DNA of 64,000 nucleotides. It comes from Jacaranda mimosifolia (taxonomy: Eukaryota; Streptophyta; Magnoliopsida; Lamiales; Bignoniaceae). A model generated the notes under the pieces. The model was given only the letters and a program-made list of their open reading frames with translations. It ran no database searches and had not been told where the DNA came from. This document shows positions 23,415 through 35,551 of the stretch, one piece after another (the stretch's first letter is position 1; each line of letters opens with the position of its first letter). Position numbers and translations under genes: made by a program. The stretch covers positions 10,802,501 to 10,866,500 of the forward strand of contig CM032133.1 in NCBI GenBank assembly GCA_018894105.1. Direction: 5' to 3'.

Positions 23415-23603
23415 TTCGATAGCCCGACCGTAGTGATGTTAATTGTAGTTACATTCACAAGGAGCTTGGTCCATCTTTATTCTATTTTATATATGTCTGA
23501 GGATCCGCATAGCCCTCGATTTATGTGTTATTTATCCATTTCTACTTTTTTTATGCCAATGTTGGTGACTGGAGATAACTCTCTTCAATTATTCCTGGAG
23601 ATA
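23415..23603 (+). pseudogene. nad5: nad5 second exon, 5' part
   Basis: The exon reads [14 protein letters not shown], then [15 protein letters not shown], then [12 protein letters not shown], matching the conserved plant Nad5 sequence. It is cut after about 63 codons, where LTR sequence resumes. A few substitutions are seen, but no stop in this short stretch. Confidence 0.9.
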
Positions 23604-25202
23604 ACTCCTATGTGTTTTATAATGATTGATTATAAGAAATCCTTGCGCAAAGTGGTATGATAATTTGGAAAAGGAGTTTTCGAAAGTGAGGTCATACAAG
23701 GAAATCGAACCTTGATAATATAGACATAGTATCGAGGCTATTAGGGAGCCAACAAATATCTTGCACTAAGTATCTTTTGGGAAATAGGAAACGGAAGGAC
23801 CATATTTGCATGGCAAGCGTATAGCTATAATGGTTCTCCAAAAGCATTCATTTCAGCCAACTAGTTAGGTTCTATGCGCTTGAGGTTGGACATTAACCAA
23901 AGAGATTTGGTACTCTTCAATTAATAAGATTAATCGAATTGAGTTAATTAGTTTAAAAGGTGTTTTGAACTAAAATGAATATACGACATTCAAAGTCACA
24001 AGGAGTTGTGATCCCATGTCCAATGAATGGTAGAACCTATTGGGTCACACATAAAAGCCAATTAACCTCCTAGTTAATGGAGCAATTTTCTAAGAGTTAA
24101 GGATCACTCCTGGGTGACTGATTATAAGGTATCAAATAGAAGGTCAATTTTTAGCTTGATTAATTTAAATGTCAAATTAATCGACTAATTTAAGGAGTTA
24201 AATTAGACCAATAATTAAGGAGTTAATTATTTGGTGCCAAGTAACCATCAATTGGTCAAGTTAACTTAATGAGTTAAGTTAACAAAATTGAGCTTAGGAG
24301 TTAAGTTTGTTTGACTTAAGAGTTAACTCAAGGGTGAATTAATTAAATTAAAGTGTTTAATTTAATTAAAGAGAAGAATAAATTTTGGAGAGAAAATTCA
24401 AATGAAAGGTTCATTTCATTTGAATTAGATCTTAATTAACTTGAAATTAGATTTTAAATGTAATTAAAATGCACATGAAATTCAAATGAGATTTGAATTC
24501 AAATCTGCTACCTTGGCACCCCACTTGGCTGCGCCCACCCCCATAGAAGGTGTGATGCCACCATCCAATATCTATATATAGATATAGAGATGGGGAGTTC
24601 AGCTACTTTGCAAAAAATGTGAAGAATGAGATTCTTCCACTATTCCATCCAAGGTTCCCTTTCCAAATAATGCTTCATGTGTGGAGGCTTTGTTCTCTCT
24701 TCTTCTCCTACCTCAAAAATCAACCATCAGCATTAATATTCTGCTTATTTTCTCCAACTAAAACTGAGTGAAATTTGGATGATCAATTGGTTTGTGGATC
24801 ATATCAATAGAGGTAAAGCATTTGATTTTCTAGCTTTGGATATCCATTGGAACAGAGCAGTCACTTGCCAAATTTTTTCCAAGCGATCCAGATCAATTTT
24901 TGCTTTGAATTTTTTGTAGCACTTTCCTCAAGGAGTTGAGAAGTTCCATTTTTTATTTTTTTTTATGATTTCTGGAGCATTCTAACCAAAGCAAAAGTTG
25001 TTGTTTCTCTGTTGTGCCAGAGTCTGCCAGAATTTGGATTAGTGAAGTGTTCACCATTGAGGCCTTGAAATTTTCTTTCTGAGGTAACACTCCAACTAAA
25101 TCTGAATTGGAAGCATGAATAGATCCTTGGTAAGTTGTAAGCACTAGTTATTTTGAGCTTTTGAAGTTTTATTATTTGCTTATAATGGTTTGCTAACCTT
25201 CA

Positions 25203-25236
25203 GGTAGGTAATCTCCAAAGTAACAACTAAATCGAA
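25203..25236 (-). other. Foreign exon-like insertion in Gyp1 integrase (right part)
   Basis: A short piece after the Cop4 target duplication precedes GTAACGAACAGAACC, where the gypsy integrase motif (E-VTNRTI) resumes. With 12776-13006 it forms the roughly 260-bp insertion into which Cop4 later jumped. Confidence 0.4.
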
Positions 25237-25780
25237 GTAACGAACAGAACCATCATCGACCACATTAAGAAGCGATTATAAGGAGTTGAGGAAAATGGCC
25301 GGATGATCTCCCAAGGATACTTTGGGCATAATGCACCAACTTTAGAGTAGCAACAGGAGAAACCCTATACTATTTGGTCTATAGATCCCATCGAGATATT
25401 CGAAGAGACAACTAGAGTCCTAAGCTATGACCAGAGGAAAATGAAGAAGCAAGGGCTATGGAGCTTGATCTGCTCAAAGAGAAAAGGCAACAGTCATACG
25501 TAATGATCCAACACTACAAAAGGTAGATGGCCAAGGCATATAACAAAAAGGTTAACCCTTGGACCATCTAGGTTGGCGACCTATTGCTCATGAAGGTTTA
25601 CATCACGTGGCACGTTAGGAAACCTGACCTTAATTGGGAAGGCCTATTTAAGGTTGTCAAGGTAGCAAAGAACAATGAATATCGGTTGCGAATGCTTAAT
25701 GGGTGGAACTACCACAAACTTGAAATGCTTCAAACCTTAGGAAATGTTATACTTAAGGTCACTCTTCAACTACTGATCAC
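25237..25780 (+). pseudogene. Gyp1 integrase C-terminal part
   Basis: The codons continue the VTNRTI motif. Then come MISQG-type and KPYTIW-type blocks in broken frames, and an open stretch at 25584-25889 with LNWEGLFKVVKVAKNNEYRL, the chromodomain-like GPYRV region typical of plant gypsy integrase tails. A VGDLLLMKV block precedes it. Stops and one frame change are present. Confidence 0.8.
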
Positions 25781-25790
25781 CACTATTGCA

Positions 25791-25892
25791 ATGTATGTAA
25801 TAAAAGTCATTATCGATCATAAATCACCTATGCAGCAAACCATGTATGTAATCAATGTTATTTTCAACCATAAATCTCCAATTCAATGAGTA
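25791..25892 (+). repeat. 51-bp tandem duplication after Gyp1 integrase
   Basis: Two copies are offset by 51 bp, each starting ATGTATGTAAT and containing CATAAATC. They lie just past the end of the integrase reading frame. Confidence 0.7.
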
Positions 25893-26340
25893 ATGAAAAA
25901 TACTTTCAATTCCTATTATGTTATTGTGCTTGAACATTGATGTAGCGACATATATGTTATACAAACCCCCTAAACTAACATCTTCTCGACACGCATGAAA
26001 TTAAGAAAAAATGCCAAGAAAATTAAGAAGGAAAGGGGGTACCCTAAGCGAAGCATTGAAGTTCGAGGTTAGGACACCCCGACTAAGCAATGAAGTTCAA
26101 AAGCTAAGCATTAATGTTTAAGATAAGGGTGAAATCTAAAACATACACCATTAGTAAAGTCTGACGTCGAAAATAGACAGTGTAAATATATAGCAAGATA
26201 GCAAAGTTTAATTAATAAAGAAAAAGAAAAATAATTACAATCCATCCAAATGTTTATCAAAAATCAAAAATAAATTGCAAGATCGCTGATCCCCTACGTT
26301 CAACAAAAATAAAGCAAAAAATGCTAACAAACCATAACAT
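25893..26340 (+). other. Gyp1 non-coding spacer
   Basis: No reading frame of note is seen. The region contains a purine-rich run near 26005-26038 (AAGAAGGAAAGGGGG) that could be a polypurine tract, and a short repeated GAAGTTC/AAGCATT pattern near 26050-26130. Otherwise I see nothing specific. Confidence 0.4.
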
Positions 26341-29064
26341 ATTCAGACCTCGAGGGTTGAAGCATCTCCAGGAACGATTGAAGGATCGACGACATTAGGA
26401 GTGTTATCACCAAGAGCAAAGCTGGCTTCAATAAGATCAGATGTCGGTCCCAGAATAGAGGTGTCGAAGTCAAGGGTCGACCAACATGACTTTAGAAGAA
26501 AGAGTCTCCTCAATTGAGATAGGAGTGGCATTCCCTAGAGCAATGTTAGCTATCTCCTAGATGAGAGGGATTAAGAGCTTGAATTGAGGCTCATGTTCAT
26601 TCCTAAGGGTTTTGACCTCGCCCTCCTCCAAAGTAAAACACTGCATGTTGTCATCAAGGCTAAAGTTCAACATGGTTTCATCAAAGTCATCCTCCAGGGT
26701 CTTCAACCGAGTGATAGCGTAGTTGAACCCTAATTTTTGGTCGTTGGCGCCCAGAATACAACAACAATCATCAAAGACCAAACTCCAAATGAACTTCTCT
26801 AGGATTTCCTCAACAGAGATAGGGAGGGTTTTTATCAAATTATCATCTGAAGCCAACATCCCATCACAGAAGCCCTTGTGGTAGCTCTGGTCATGGATAT
26901 GAAGGAGGACTTATTAAAGCTCAAATGCCTTCTTACTGAGCTTGCTATTCTGGATGGTAAGGGCCATTATCTTTCGGTTTGCATCGACCTTCAATATGTT
27001 GATCCCTGGTCATTGCTCCTTGACCAGGGCATTGAAGGATTGCAAAATTTTTTACCTTCTCCTTCAACACCTCGACGATCTCTCCTTGAGCATTCTTGAA
27101 CTACTTTTTCCAAGTGCTACAGTCTGACGTAGCAAACTTACTTGTACATGTGGTGCATATACTAACCCAATTAGCTCATTTGATAAAAAATATGAGATCG
27201 AGAGTTAGCATATCAATACTATATGAATCTTATATTGATTAAGATGGGGTCAAGGGCTTCTATATTAGCATGATAGCCAAGCTGCTTTAAAACTTTTCTA
27301 GCAGCAATAACTGAGATTTTCTCTTAGTGGACCTCAAAGATGCTTGTCTATATGAAGGCCCTGGCGATCCTGCTCAGATCCCTCTTGTCGATGATCGAGG
27401 TAATGTTGCTTACTCCACTATTATTGAACCCAAAGTGAGGCTCCTTGAAAGTTGAAAGACCGAATAAGTTAGAAAAAGGCTCTTTAGGGTCTCCAATACC
27501 AGTGCAAGTTTGAGAGAAAGTGGACCTCAAGCTCGGTCACTAAGACTCTCAAATAAAGCCACGCCTTTGCCTTGAGGGGCCAGCTCCTTCTCAGCAAATG
27601 CAATGCCCTTTCCTTTAGCCTAGGACGTAATTCTCTTTGGTAGTGGAGGCGTCGATCCTGCCCCCTCATCGGGCCTCTTCGACCTAGCCGTCCCGATAGT
27701 TAAAAGAAGGGTCTAGAAAGTGAGACTAATCGAAAGAGCTTGGGAAGTAGCAGCAAGTGTAGGCCTTGGCTTGGCAAGTCGAGCGACGATTGTTAATCTA
27801 CTAGAGTGAATAATAGCAAGCTTCTTTTTTTTAGCTGACATGGCTAGGGATCAATCTGTGGAAAATAATGAGAGGTTAAGTAAGAAGAAATATATTTGAC
27901 AAAATTAGCTAAGGTAAAGGAAAACAAAAGTAACTATCGAGCTGCCAGCCTAGAACCAGAGTGGACCGAATAGGGGAAAGGTTAGACAATGCCAATACCG
28001 ACTTGATCACAAACTTGGAGGTATCAATGAGACCCTCCTCGACTAGATGCTACATAAAACGATTATTCCAATAAGGTAAACCTTGCCCACTTAAGTTAAT
28101 TTTCCTCAAGGCCCATTGTCTTGGGACTCTCAAGCTCTCGCCCTTAAGGGCTCCCACGAAAAACCACTTGCTTTTCTAGACTTTTTCATAAGAAGATAAA
28201 TAAAAGTTAAGGACCTTCCTACCAAGTCAAACTGTGATGAAATAAAGACTAACCTCTGAGGTGGTGGTCGATTTACTCGATGAGGGAAGGTGGAAGAGTG
28301 AGGCAAAGTTAGTGAATAAGGGCTACTGTTAGTAACATATCATGAGGATGACAAATGCATATATCAAGAAGGAAGAGTTCAAAACTAACTAGGTCGGGCA
28401 AGCCCTAATGCCATTGAGGATGGCCCTAATTTTAAGGGCAAGGTGGAAGAATCGATAAGCCTACATTGCAAGCAAGCAAGATGCACATTGAGGTAGTTAT
28501 TGAAGGCTTTATGTATGCAGTCGGTCTCCTCGGGTCGAATAGGTTCGAACTCAAGAGGAATATGAAATTTGGTTCGAGCAAATACTAGTTCATCCTTAGT
28601 AATAGTGTATTTGGTGTCGGTGTGGGAAGCCTAGGTTATATAGAAAGTTTGCTTCTCTGTAAGAGTTGAAGGCCCCACCTCTCAACTAGGTCGAGGAGGC
28701 TACCCTTCCTAAGCTTACCGATTCTTCCACTAACCTAGGAGGATCGACCTCTAACTGACCTATAAAGGGCTCATCACCAGCAACTCTTGGCTTGTCCATC
28801 GAGTCCCCTACAATTGTTGCCCTTCTTTGTTAGGGCCTCAAAAAACTCAACCCAATCGCCTTCATCCCCTAAGATATCAACCTCTGCATTGTTCATCTGG
28901 TTCAAATTGGTGTTGCTAGAAGTCTCGGTCTGACTACTAGAATATTCCTCGACCCAAACCCTACTATCTCTACTCAGCCTCTCGACCTCACTATTGTCGT
29001 CGGTGCTCATCAAATAAAAGAAGAAAAAGAGAAAGGTCAGATGAAAAGAGAAACTAGAGAGCAA
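26341..29064 (-). pseudogene. Gyp1 antisense accessory reading region
   Basis: Minus-strand frames cover this region between pol and the 3' LTR. The start at 29064 gives about 96 codons with a Ser/Glu-rich stretch (STDDNSEVERLSRD) and GDWVEFFEALTKKG. Further fragments lie at 27348-27669, a long acidic open piece at 26557-26859 and another at 26343-26531. Tat-lineage gypsy elements (for example Grande of maize) are known to carry an extra antisense gene at this place. The family assignment here rests on position and architecture, not on a clear motif. Confidence 0.5.
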
Positions 29065-29359
29065 AAGTTACCTAAAAGATGGCGTGCTCTAGAAATGGAG
29101 ATGCCACAATTTCAACCTCGAAGCTAGAGAATCAACCTAGAGCGAAGAGAATAGGGAAAATTTTGGAAGTATGGAGACAAAAACTATCATGCTCAGATGG
29201 ATACCTCGAGATAAGTGGACCATCGTGTGTGACCAGCTATTAGAGCATTTAATAGCTAGTTGCTGGTCACATCAGCGTTTCCTCCCCCTAAAGCATTGAG
29301 TACAAAGACTCCCCAAGCTCTCGACCTCACGACATCAAGACTCGCAGAGTGAAATGACT
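29065..29359 (+). other. Gyp1 region upstream of the 3' LTR
   Basis: This short non-coding stretch lies between the antisense frames and the 3' LTR. Seen from the antisense gene it would be the promoter side. No strong polypurine tract is visible immediately before 29360. Confidence 0.4.
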
Positions 29360-29661
29360 TGTTGCACCTAAGAAATACGAGTAGACCCATTCACGCAATA
29401 CGGGTAAAGTTGGTCTGGACCCTTTGACCTCAGGGTCTTGCGAATCCAAGGAATACCGACTTCTAACTCAAGTTGGTAAAGATCTTTGGACATGGGCTCG
29501 AAGGTCAGATACTAGGCATTGACCTTTTCTAAGGGACTAACATAATCCAAAATTCGCTACATTAAATGTTATCCCCTAAGAGCTCCCTCCGCATTAAATA
29601 CGAAGTCATGCGTGGTGCCACCATCTACCACTTCTGAGTACTATTCATTAAAGGTACATCA
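29360..29661 (+). repeat. Gyp1 3' LTR, left half
   Basis: It starts TGTTGCACCTAAG and follows the 5' LTR up to the GGTACATCA block, where Cop5 begins. The last five bases, CATCA (29657-29661), are the Cop5 target duplication. Confidence 0.88.
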
Positions 29662-31410
29662 TGAAGGTATGTCTAGTACTAGGATCCAAATATTTTAAAA
29701 AAACTGAATAAACCTAGTCCATACACATCCCCAAAGATCTAGACACGTATGGGATTCATATTTAGAGTGGAAAATACCTTGATGAAATTGAAAATCAAGG
29801 AACAAGAGAAAACACCCTTCAACTCTTGAAGTTGTCCCCTCACTAGGCCCAACACAAACACCAATCGATTTCCCCAAGTTTATTGTATACTCTCAACACC
29901 TTGCATATGCTACAACTAAAATTTTAGCTCAATCAAAACAAAATAAGTCCTCGCAAAACTTGTTGCAAGCAGCTGCCAGAAACTACTTTCCAACGGCAAA
30001 TAGCAACCTAAACGTATTACCTCTAATGAGATAGTCCACACACCAAATGGAAAGACCTTTTCTCTATAAAAATGGTTGAAGATAATGGTAGAGAAACAGA
30101 GGAAAGAAGGTCAAGTATTGATGGGGAGGATGAAGGAGGTTGGAGAGATTTGTTGAGAATCTAACTATTAGATACCCACTAACAAAGTTTGTTGTTGGGA
30201 GAATAATGCACACCTTGCACAATGCTTACCTTGTGGCCACCCCTTCCTATATCTATATATAGGAGGAGGATAGTGTGTGGTCACACACCATCTTCGAGGA
30301 GGGGATGACACATGTCCATGCCAAAGTGGCCACTAACAATTAGTGTTGTGTGAATTTGAATGTCATTTGGAATTTATACTTCATCTCTTGAAATGTCTTC
30401 CAAATGAATTTTAATTCCATATTACATGAACCCAAAATTAAATCTCAAATTTAATTAAATTAAACATTTTAATTTAATTAATAATCCTTTTAATTAACTC
30501 TTAATTAATTGATCTTAATTTGACTCTTAAATTGATCAAACTAAAAATGACTCCAATTTTCACCTCATTCAAAATCGGTCAAGACTGAATTTTCTAACAC
30601 TTAGAAAATTCTCCTTCCTTCAGTAGGTCATACAATTTGGCTTTTGTGTGTGACCCATTAGGTTCTACCATTCAATGGACATGGTCTCACAACTCTTTGT
30701 AGCTTATGTAATATCAAATATTCACATTAGTTTGAACTCCTTTAAATTAAGCAACTCAATTCACTTAATCTCATTAATTGAAGAGTACACAATCTCCATC
30801 ATCGATGTCCAACCTCAAGCTCATAGAGCCTAACTAATTGATCAAAATGAATGCTCTTGGAGAACTATTCTAGCATTTTACGTACCATCCAAATACGATC
30901 CTTCTGCCTCCTATCTCCATGAAAGATGCCAGGGGCAAGATATTTTTCAGCTCCCTAATAGCTTTAATACTATGCTTCCATTCTCAATGTTCGATTCCCC
31001 TAGTGACCTTATCTTTGGAAACACCTTTCCAAATTATAACATCACCTTGCACACGAATTTCTTGAAATTGATCATTATAGAACACATAGGAGATGCATTC
31101 ACCTTTCACAAAAGCGACAAGTCTGATTCCATCTTGGATCTCGCAAACCTCTATGTCAAGTAGCTCATACCCAATCTCAACCTAAGTGGCCCGCTAAGAG
31201 ACCAAGGAAAAATCAAAGCATAAGGACCAAACACAAGGTTACCAAGGATCCTTAGGTCAAATGACTAATCTTATGCACTAGCATAAGTTGGAGATTTGCC
31301 ACTAGGGCTATCTAATAGATTCTCCGAATGGGTCTTTAGTACCTTGTTCTTTAACAAACACCCACTAACATGTATCCATATCTCATATGGGATTGCTCAT
31401 CGAACAGAGT
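29662..31410 (-). repeat. Cop5 3' LTR, outer part
   Basis: Read on plus it begins TGAAGGTATG (the reversed LTR end) and follows the reversed LTR for 1749 bp, up to the Cop6 insertion. A reversed TATA-like element (CTATATCTATATATAG) lies at 30247-30262. Confidence 0.88.
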
Positions 31411-33626
31411 TGCTGGAATAGTGCCCAACAAGCCAATTAGATTGGCCTTGTAAAATCTATTTTCTTGAAAACAATCTTGATTGAATGATATTCTTTATAT
31501 GACCACCTTCATCTTATGCTTTATATTACTTCACTTGTATTTGGATGAAGCCCTTAGATCACACATGACTGTAGGACTTCGTCAGTTCACTGGGTGGGTG
31601 ATCATGGAATAAGTCTTACACGGTCGTGATCTTAAATCTTCAATTCGTAAGATCTTATGAGACGAGGCATCTAATATTCGGATAGACTTGCGCTAATGAT
31701 GCATAAATCCAAGAGTTGGATATTGCTCCATTCCCTGAATAATCTGTATGAGCTAGGTTGTATATTAGTTGGTGCTTGTTAGAGAATAAGGCACTGAACA
31801 CCCTCTGGAGAATTAGATAAATAGTCATAGTGGAAAGTTGGTAGTGGTTAATTCTCTCACTTACGCTAGTGCATATTATTAGTCCTCTGACTTAAGAATC
31901 TATGGTAACCTTGTGTCCAGTCTCATGCTTTGACTCTTCCTTGACCACTTAGTGGGTCTTCCGGATTGAGATTGGGTATAAGCTACTTGGCCTGGAGGTT
32001 TGTGAGATTCAAGATGGAATCCAACTCCCCGCTTTTGTGAAGGGCGAGTACATCTCCTATGTGTTCTATAGTGATCGATTCCAAGGAATCCTTGCGCAAA
32101 GTGGTATGAAATTTGGAAAATGAGTTTTCCAAAGATGATGTCACACTGGGGAATCAGACATTGAGAATAGAGACATAGTATGAGGCTATTAGGGAGCTGA
32201 CAGATTTCTTGCCCTAGGGCTGTTTCAAAAGATAGAAGATGCAAGGACCATATTTGCGCGTAGAGCTATGATGGTTCTCCAAAATATTCATTTTGGCCAA
32301 TTAGTTGGGCTCCATGGAGATTAGGTACTCTTCAATTAATGAAATTAATTGAATTGAGTCGATTAGTTTAAAAGGAGTTTTAAACTAAAATGAATATAAG
32401 ATATTCAAAGGTCACAAAGAGTTGTGAGCCCATGTCCAATGAATGGTAGAACCTATTGGGTCATACATAAAATCAAAATAGCTTCGAAAATTGGTAGAGC
32501 AATTTTCTAAGTGTTAGAAAAATCACCCTTTAGTGACTAATTTTCAAGGATCCAATTTAACGGTCAATTTTGATTTGATTAATTTAAGTGTTAAATTAAT
32601 CAACTAATTTAAAGGGTTAAATTAGAACAATAATTAAGGAGTTAATTATTTGGTACCATGTTGACCACCAATTGGACAAGTTGACTTAAAGAGTTAAGTT
32701 AACTAATTTAAGTTTAAGAAATTTGCTTATTTGATTTAAAAGTTAAATCAAGGGTTGATTAATTAAATTAAAGTGCTTAATTTAATTAATGGGAAAAATA
32801 CTTTTTGGAGGAAAAATTTAAATGAAGTGTTCATTTAAATTAACATCTTAATTAATTTGGAATTAGATTCCAAATGAAATTGAAATGCACATGAAATTCA
32901 AGCAATACTTGAATTTGAATTTTGCCAACTTGGTATGCCACTTGGGCGGTCACCTTGAGGAAGGTGTGATGCCAACTAGCATCACACCTTCCACCCTCTA
33001 TATATAGATATAGAGGGTAAGCAAAATTCAAATCACATTGCTGAAAGTGTGAGAATTAGATTCTTGCATTTCCTCTAAAATCTCTCTTTTTTCATGCATT
33101 GCATCATGTGTTGAGCTTTGCATCTCTTCTTCGTCCCAACCTAAAAATTGGCCTCCTCTACCTCATTTTCTCCTCTCTAACTCCAGATTCTAGTGAGGTA
33201 AAATTAGAAGAATGTTTGGTGTGTGGACCATATCAATAGAGACAAGGCACTTGACTTGCTCGATTTTGGAGATCCACCTGCAGCAGCTTCCAATTAGTGA
33301 ATTTTTATGGAATGATCTAGAAGTTTTTTTGCCAATTTTTTCACAATAGCTTCCCTTGTGTGTTGAGGTGTTCTATATTTAATTTGGTGAATTTTGGAGC
33401 AGTATAGCTAGGGCAAACATTGCCATCTTTCCGCTGTGCTAGTTCCAAACAGTTTCTGGATTCATGAGAGATAGTTGATCTTCTCCTTGTTTTGAGCTAC
33501 AAGAGGTAATTCTTCATCCTAATTCAAATCTATAGTATGGATAGATCCATGGATGCTTGAGTAGCTTAGTTATTTTCAAGCTTATGAAGTTTTGATTTAT
33601 GGATCCTAACGCTACTCTTGCCTTCA
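31411..33626 (+). repeat. Cop6 5' LTR, full length
   Basis: The LTR is 2216 bp, from TGCTGGAATAGTGCC to TGCCTTCA. The AT-rich TTAAGAGTTAA field lies at about 32570-32790 and a TATA-like element (CTATATATAGATATAG) at 32998-33013. Confidence 0.92.
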
Positions 33627-33641
33627 AGTGGTATCAGAGCC
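33627..33641 (+). other. Cop6 primer-binding site
   Basis: AGTGGTATCAGAGCC is the unaltered family primer site, complementary to the 3' end of initiator methionine tRNA, placed directly after the LTR. Confidence 0.93.
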
Positions 33642-35551
33642 TTTTTCATGCTATGTTTCGGATTATTGTTTGATTGGTTAATGTGATGAATTGATCTATA
33701 TCACCAAATACTTGATCCAAATGATGGATTGGAATGTTTGGTTGATGATGCTTGTGGCTTTATTTCTTGATGAATTGAAAGTATGCTTTTATGTGATTTA
33801 AGTGTTAATTCTTGTTTTAGTATGTTTCAATTCATAGTGATAAATTTTGAATGTTGATTTAGCATTTATTGATGTTCTATGGTGATATAGCATGTTGATG
33901 ATTGATTAAAAGAGTTTCGGTCATTTTTGGATCCAATGTGATTGGAGCTTTGTTGGAGATTTTTGAAGAATTTGATTCTTGAACTTAATTTTTGAAGCTT
34001 GATTGAGCACTTAAATTTCCAATTTTAAAATGTGTTTTAGATCTGAAAATTGGTCCATAATGTGTGATTTAATGTTTAGAATGAGTTCTAGTATTTTTGG
34101 TGCACAAATGTTCAGCTAAAAATGGCCTAAATTGCCGTTGACCCAAAACAAGGCTTGCTACTCGCTTTGGTGCACTGACCTGCCCAACCATATGCTTGCC
34201 TTGGCCAGCAGCACCCAGTTATGGGTTGGGCAAGTTTTGTGAAAATTTTAGGCTCCTTTAGTGGCTAGAAATGATGTTGAATCATGTGTTACGGATGCAC
34301 AAGTGTTGTGCAAGTTCTCAATTTTATGTTTGCATTTTTTAAGCTTCTTAAATCTTGTTAAAGTTTATCTCCAAGTGTTACATAGGTGTTATGCATGATC
34401 AATTATTTGTTAATTTGATTAGCATTTAATTCATGGAATTAATTGTTAATTCTAGATTTGTTTCTTGCTCATTTAATTGTTGAATGGATGATGAATGAAT
34501 GGGGATGATCATGAGCCTTTAATATTGATTTTAATTGTTTCAAGTTGTTAAAATAGGTTGTATTAAATTGGGGTTTGCATGCCTCTTTATTTCTACCTAG
34601 TAAATATTATGAGAGTAGAATCACCAGGAATGAGGATTTCTTTATCATGTAAATGTTACATGGAGCAAAGGAGACCATTAGAGGCATGGAGACTTCTTGA
34701 AGGCCTATCAATGTATGGGATACACTCATATAATAGCTACATGTAATCAACCCACCTAAAACCAACTAGGTGGTGCACCACTTGGTTAGACTCATTGTCA
34801 TCTCACCCTAGGAGCATGCTAGGCGCATTTACTTATTTATACTTTTCATATCCTATTGATGTATGAGATGCATGTTTAGGATATAGAAAACCTAAATAAG
34901 AAGATAAATGATGAGATCTTTGTAAACAAAAATGCTTCACTTAGAATGTCTAAGTGCTTTTCAAATATTAAGTTGAAATGGATACAAATTAAAAGATTTT
35001 TAATTTGTCCAAGCCTTCTACCAATAGTATACGCCATGACGACACTACCGAATTTGTGTGATAGCACTCAAAGTGGGGGTCACACTTAGGAGGAAAGCTG
35101 TGAGCATATACTTAGCATATGATGTACCTTTGATTTGAGAACCTCCATGCATTGGCACTCAAAGCGGGGGGTGACATGGAGCCGTCTCGAATCAAAGTTT
35201 GATTAGTAGGTATGACGTAGCACTTAGTAATATAGATGCACTCGAAGCGGGGTGTCTGTATGAAAAGTGAGGCAAAATGTATCAATAGTTCCATGAGATT
35301 CAATTAGCACGTGTTGCTTACCTTTCAATTGTTTGTGGATGGCACTCAAAGCGGGGGTCCACTTACAAGTCCGTAGGATCTTGATTCTCACTAGGAAATA
35401 TGATTTCTCGTATTCTTCTAAGGGTTGAAGAATTTGATAAAACAACGAGAGGAAAATATGCTTGAAAGACCATAAAACATGTTTTTAATATCAAATTCAA
35501 TTCATGCTTATTCTCTTTTTTTCTGCCTTTGAGGATTTGTGAAATCTCAAG
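33642..35551 (+). other. Cop6 untranslated leader with hairpin array
   Basis: Hairpin A is at 34296-34312. A GC-rich hairpin with nine paired bases (TGCCCAACC/GGTTGGGCA) lies near 34170-34230. SL1 is 35056-35085 (GTGTGA/TCACAC, inner CACT-CAA-AGTG), SL2 35143-35181 (CTCCATG/CATGGAG), SL3 35230-35261 (ATATAGA/TCTGTAT) and SL4 35335-35362 (GTGGA/TCCAC). The apices read CACTCAAAGCGGGG-like, unlike those of Cop4, yet pairing is kept. The gag start defines the end. Confidence 0.68.

Larger units (their letters stand above)
22191..23603 (+). other. Nuclear mitochondrial DNA (NUMT): nad5 5' flank, exon, group II intron, exon
   Basis: A contiguous mitochondrial segment carries the 5' flank of nad5, its first exon, the first group II intron and the start of the second exon, in genomic unspliced form. 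So it came from mitochondrial DNA, not from spliced RNA. It is more GC-rich than its surroundings and has premature stops (for example TGG to TAG near 22564). No clear target duplication is seen, as is usual for end-joining capture. Confidence 0.9.
13007..25202 (+). mobile_element. Cop4: Ty1/copia element nested in Gyp1
   Basis: Cop4 has two LTRs (13007-15221 and 21579-25202), a leader and broken gag-pol. The target duplication is AGTAG (13002-13006) and GGTAG (25203-25207), one mismatch. The first 100 bases of its two LTRs differ at about a dozen positions by eye, so the insertion is old. It later received an LTR fragment in RT and a mitochondrial fragment in its 3' LTR. Confidence 0.9.
21579..25202 (+). 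repeat. Cop4 3' LTR, interrupted by mitochondrial DNA
   Basis: It starts TATTAGAATAGTGCC and ends AACCTTCA at 25202. Without the insertion of about 1.41 kb at 22191-23603 it matches the 5' LTR in length. The LTR text breaks at GTGAAAGGTCAATATATCT and resumes at ACTCCTATGTGTT. A TATA-like run lies at 24572-24586. Confidence 0.88.

Noticed and set aside
22191..23603. Functional nad5, or the window being mitochondrial DNA
   Set aside because: nad5 has premature stops, only two partial exons are present, and the piece sits inside an LTR of a nested nuclear-type retrotransposon array.
31900..32244. Antisense frames of 109-114 codons in the Cop6 and Cop4 5' LTRs (also 13390-13719)
   Set aside because: They are chance frames in shared LTR sequence. 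Other copies break them, and no protein motif is seen.
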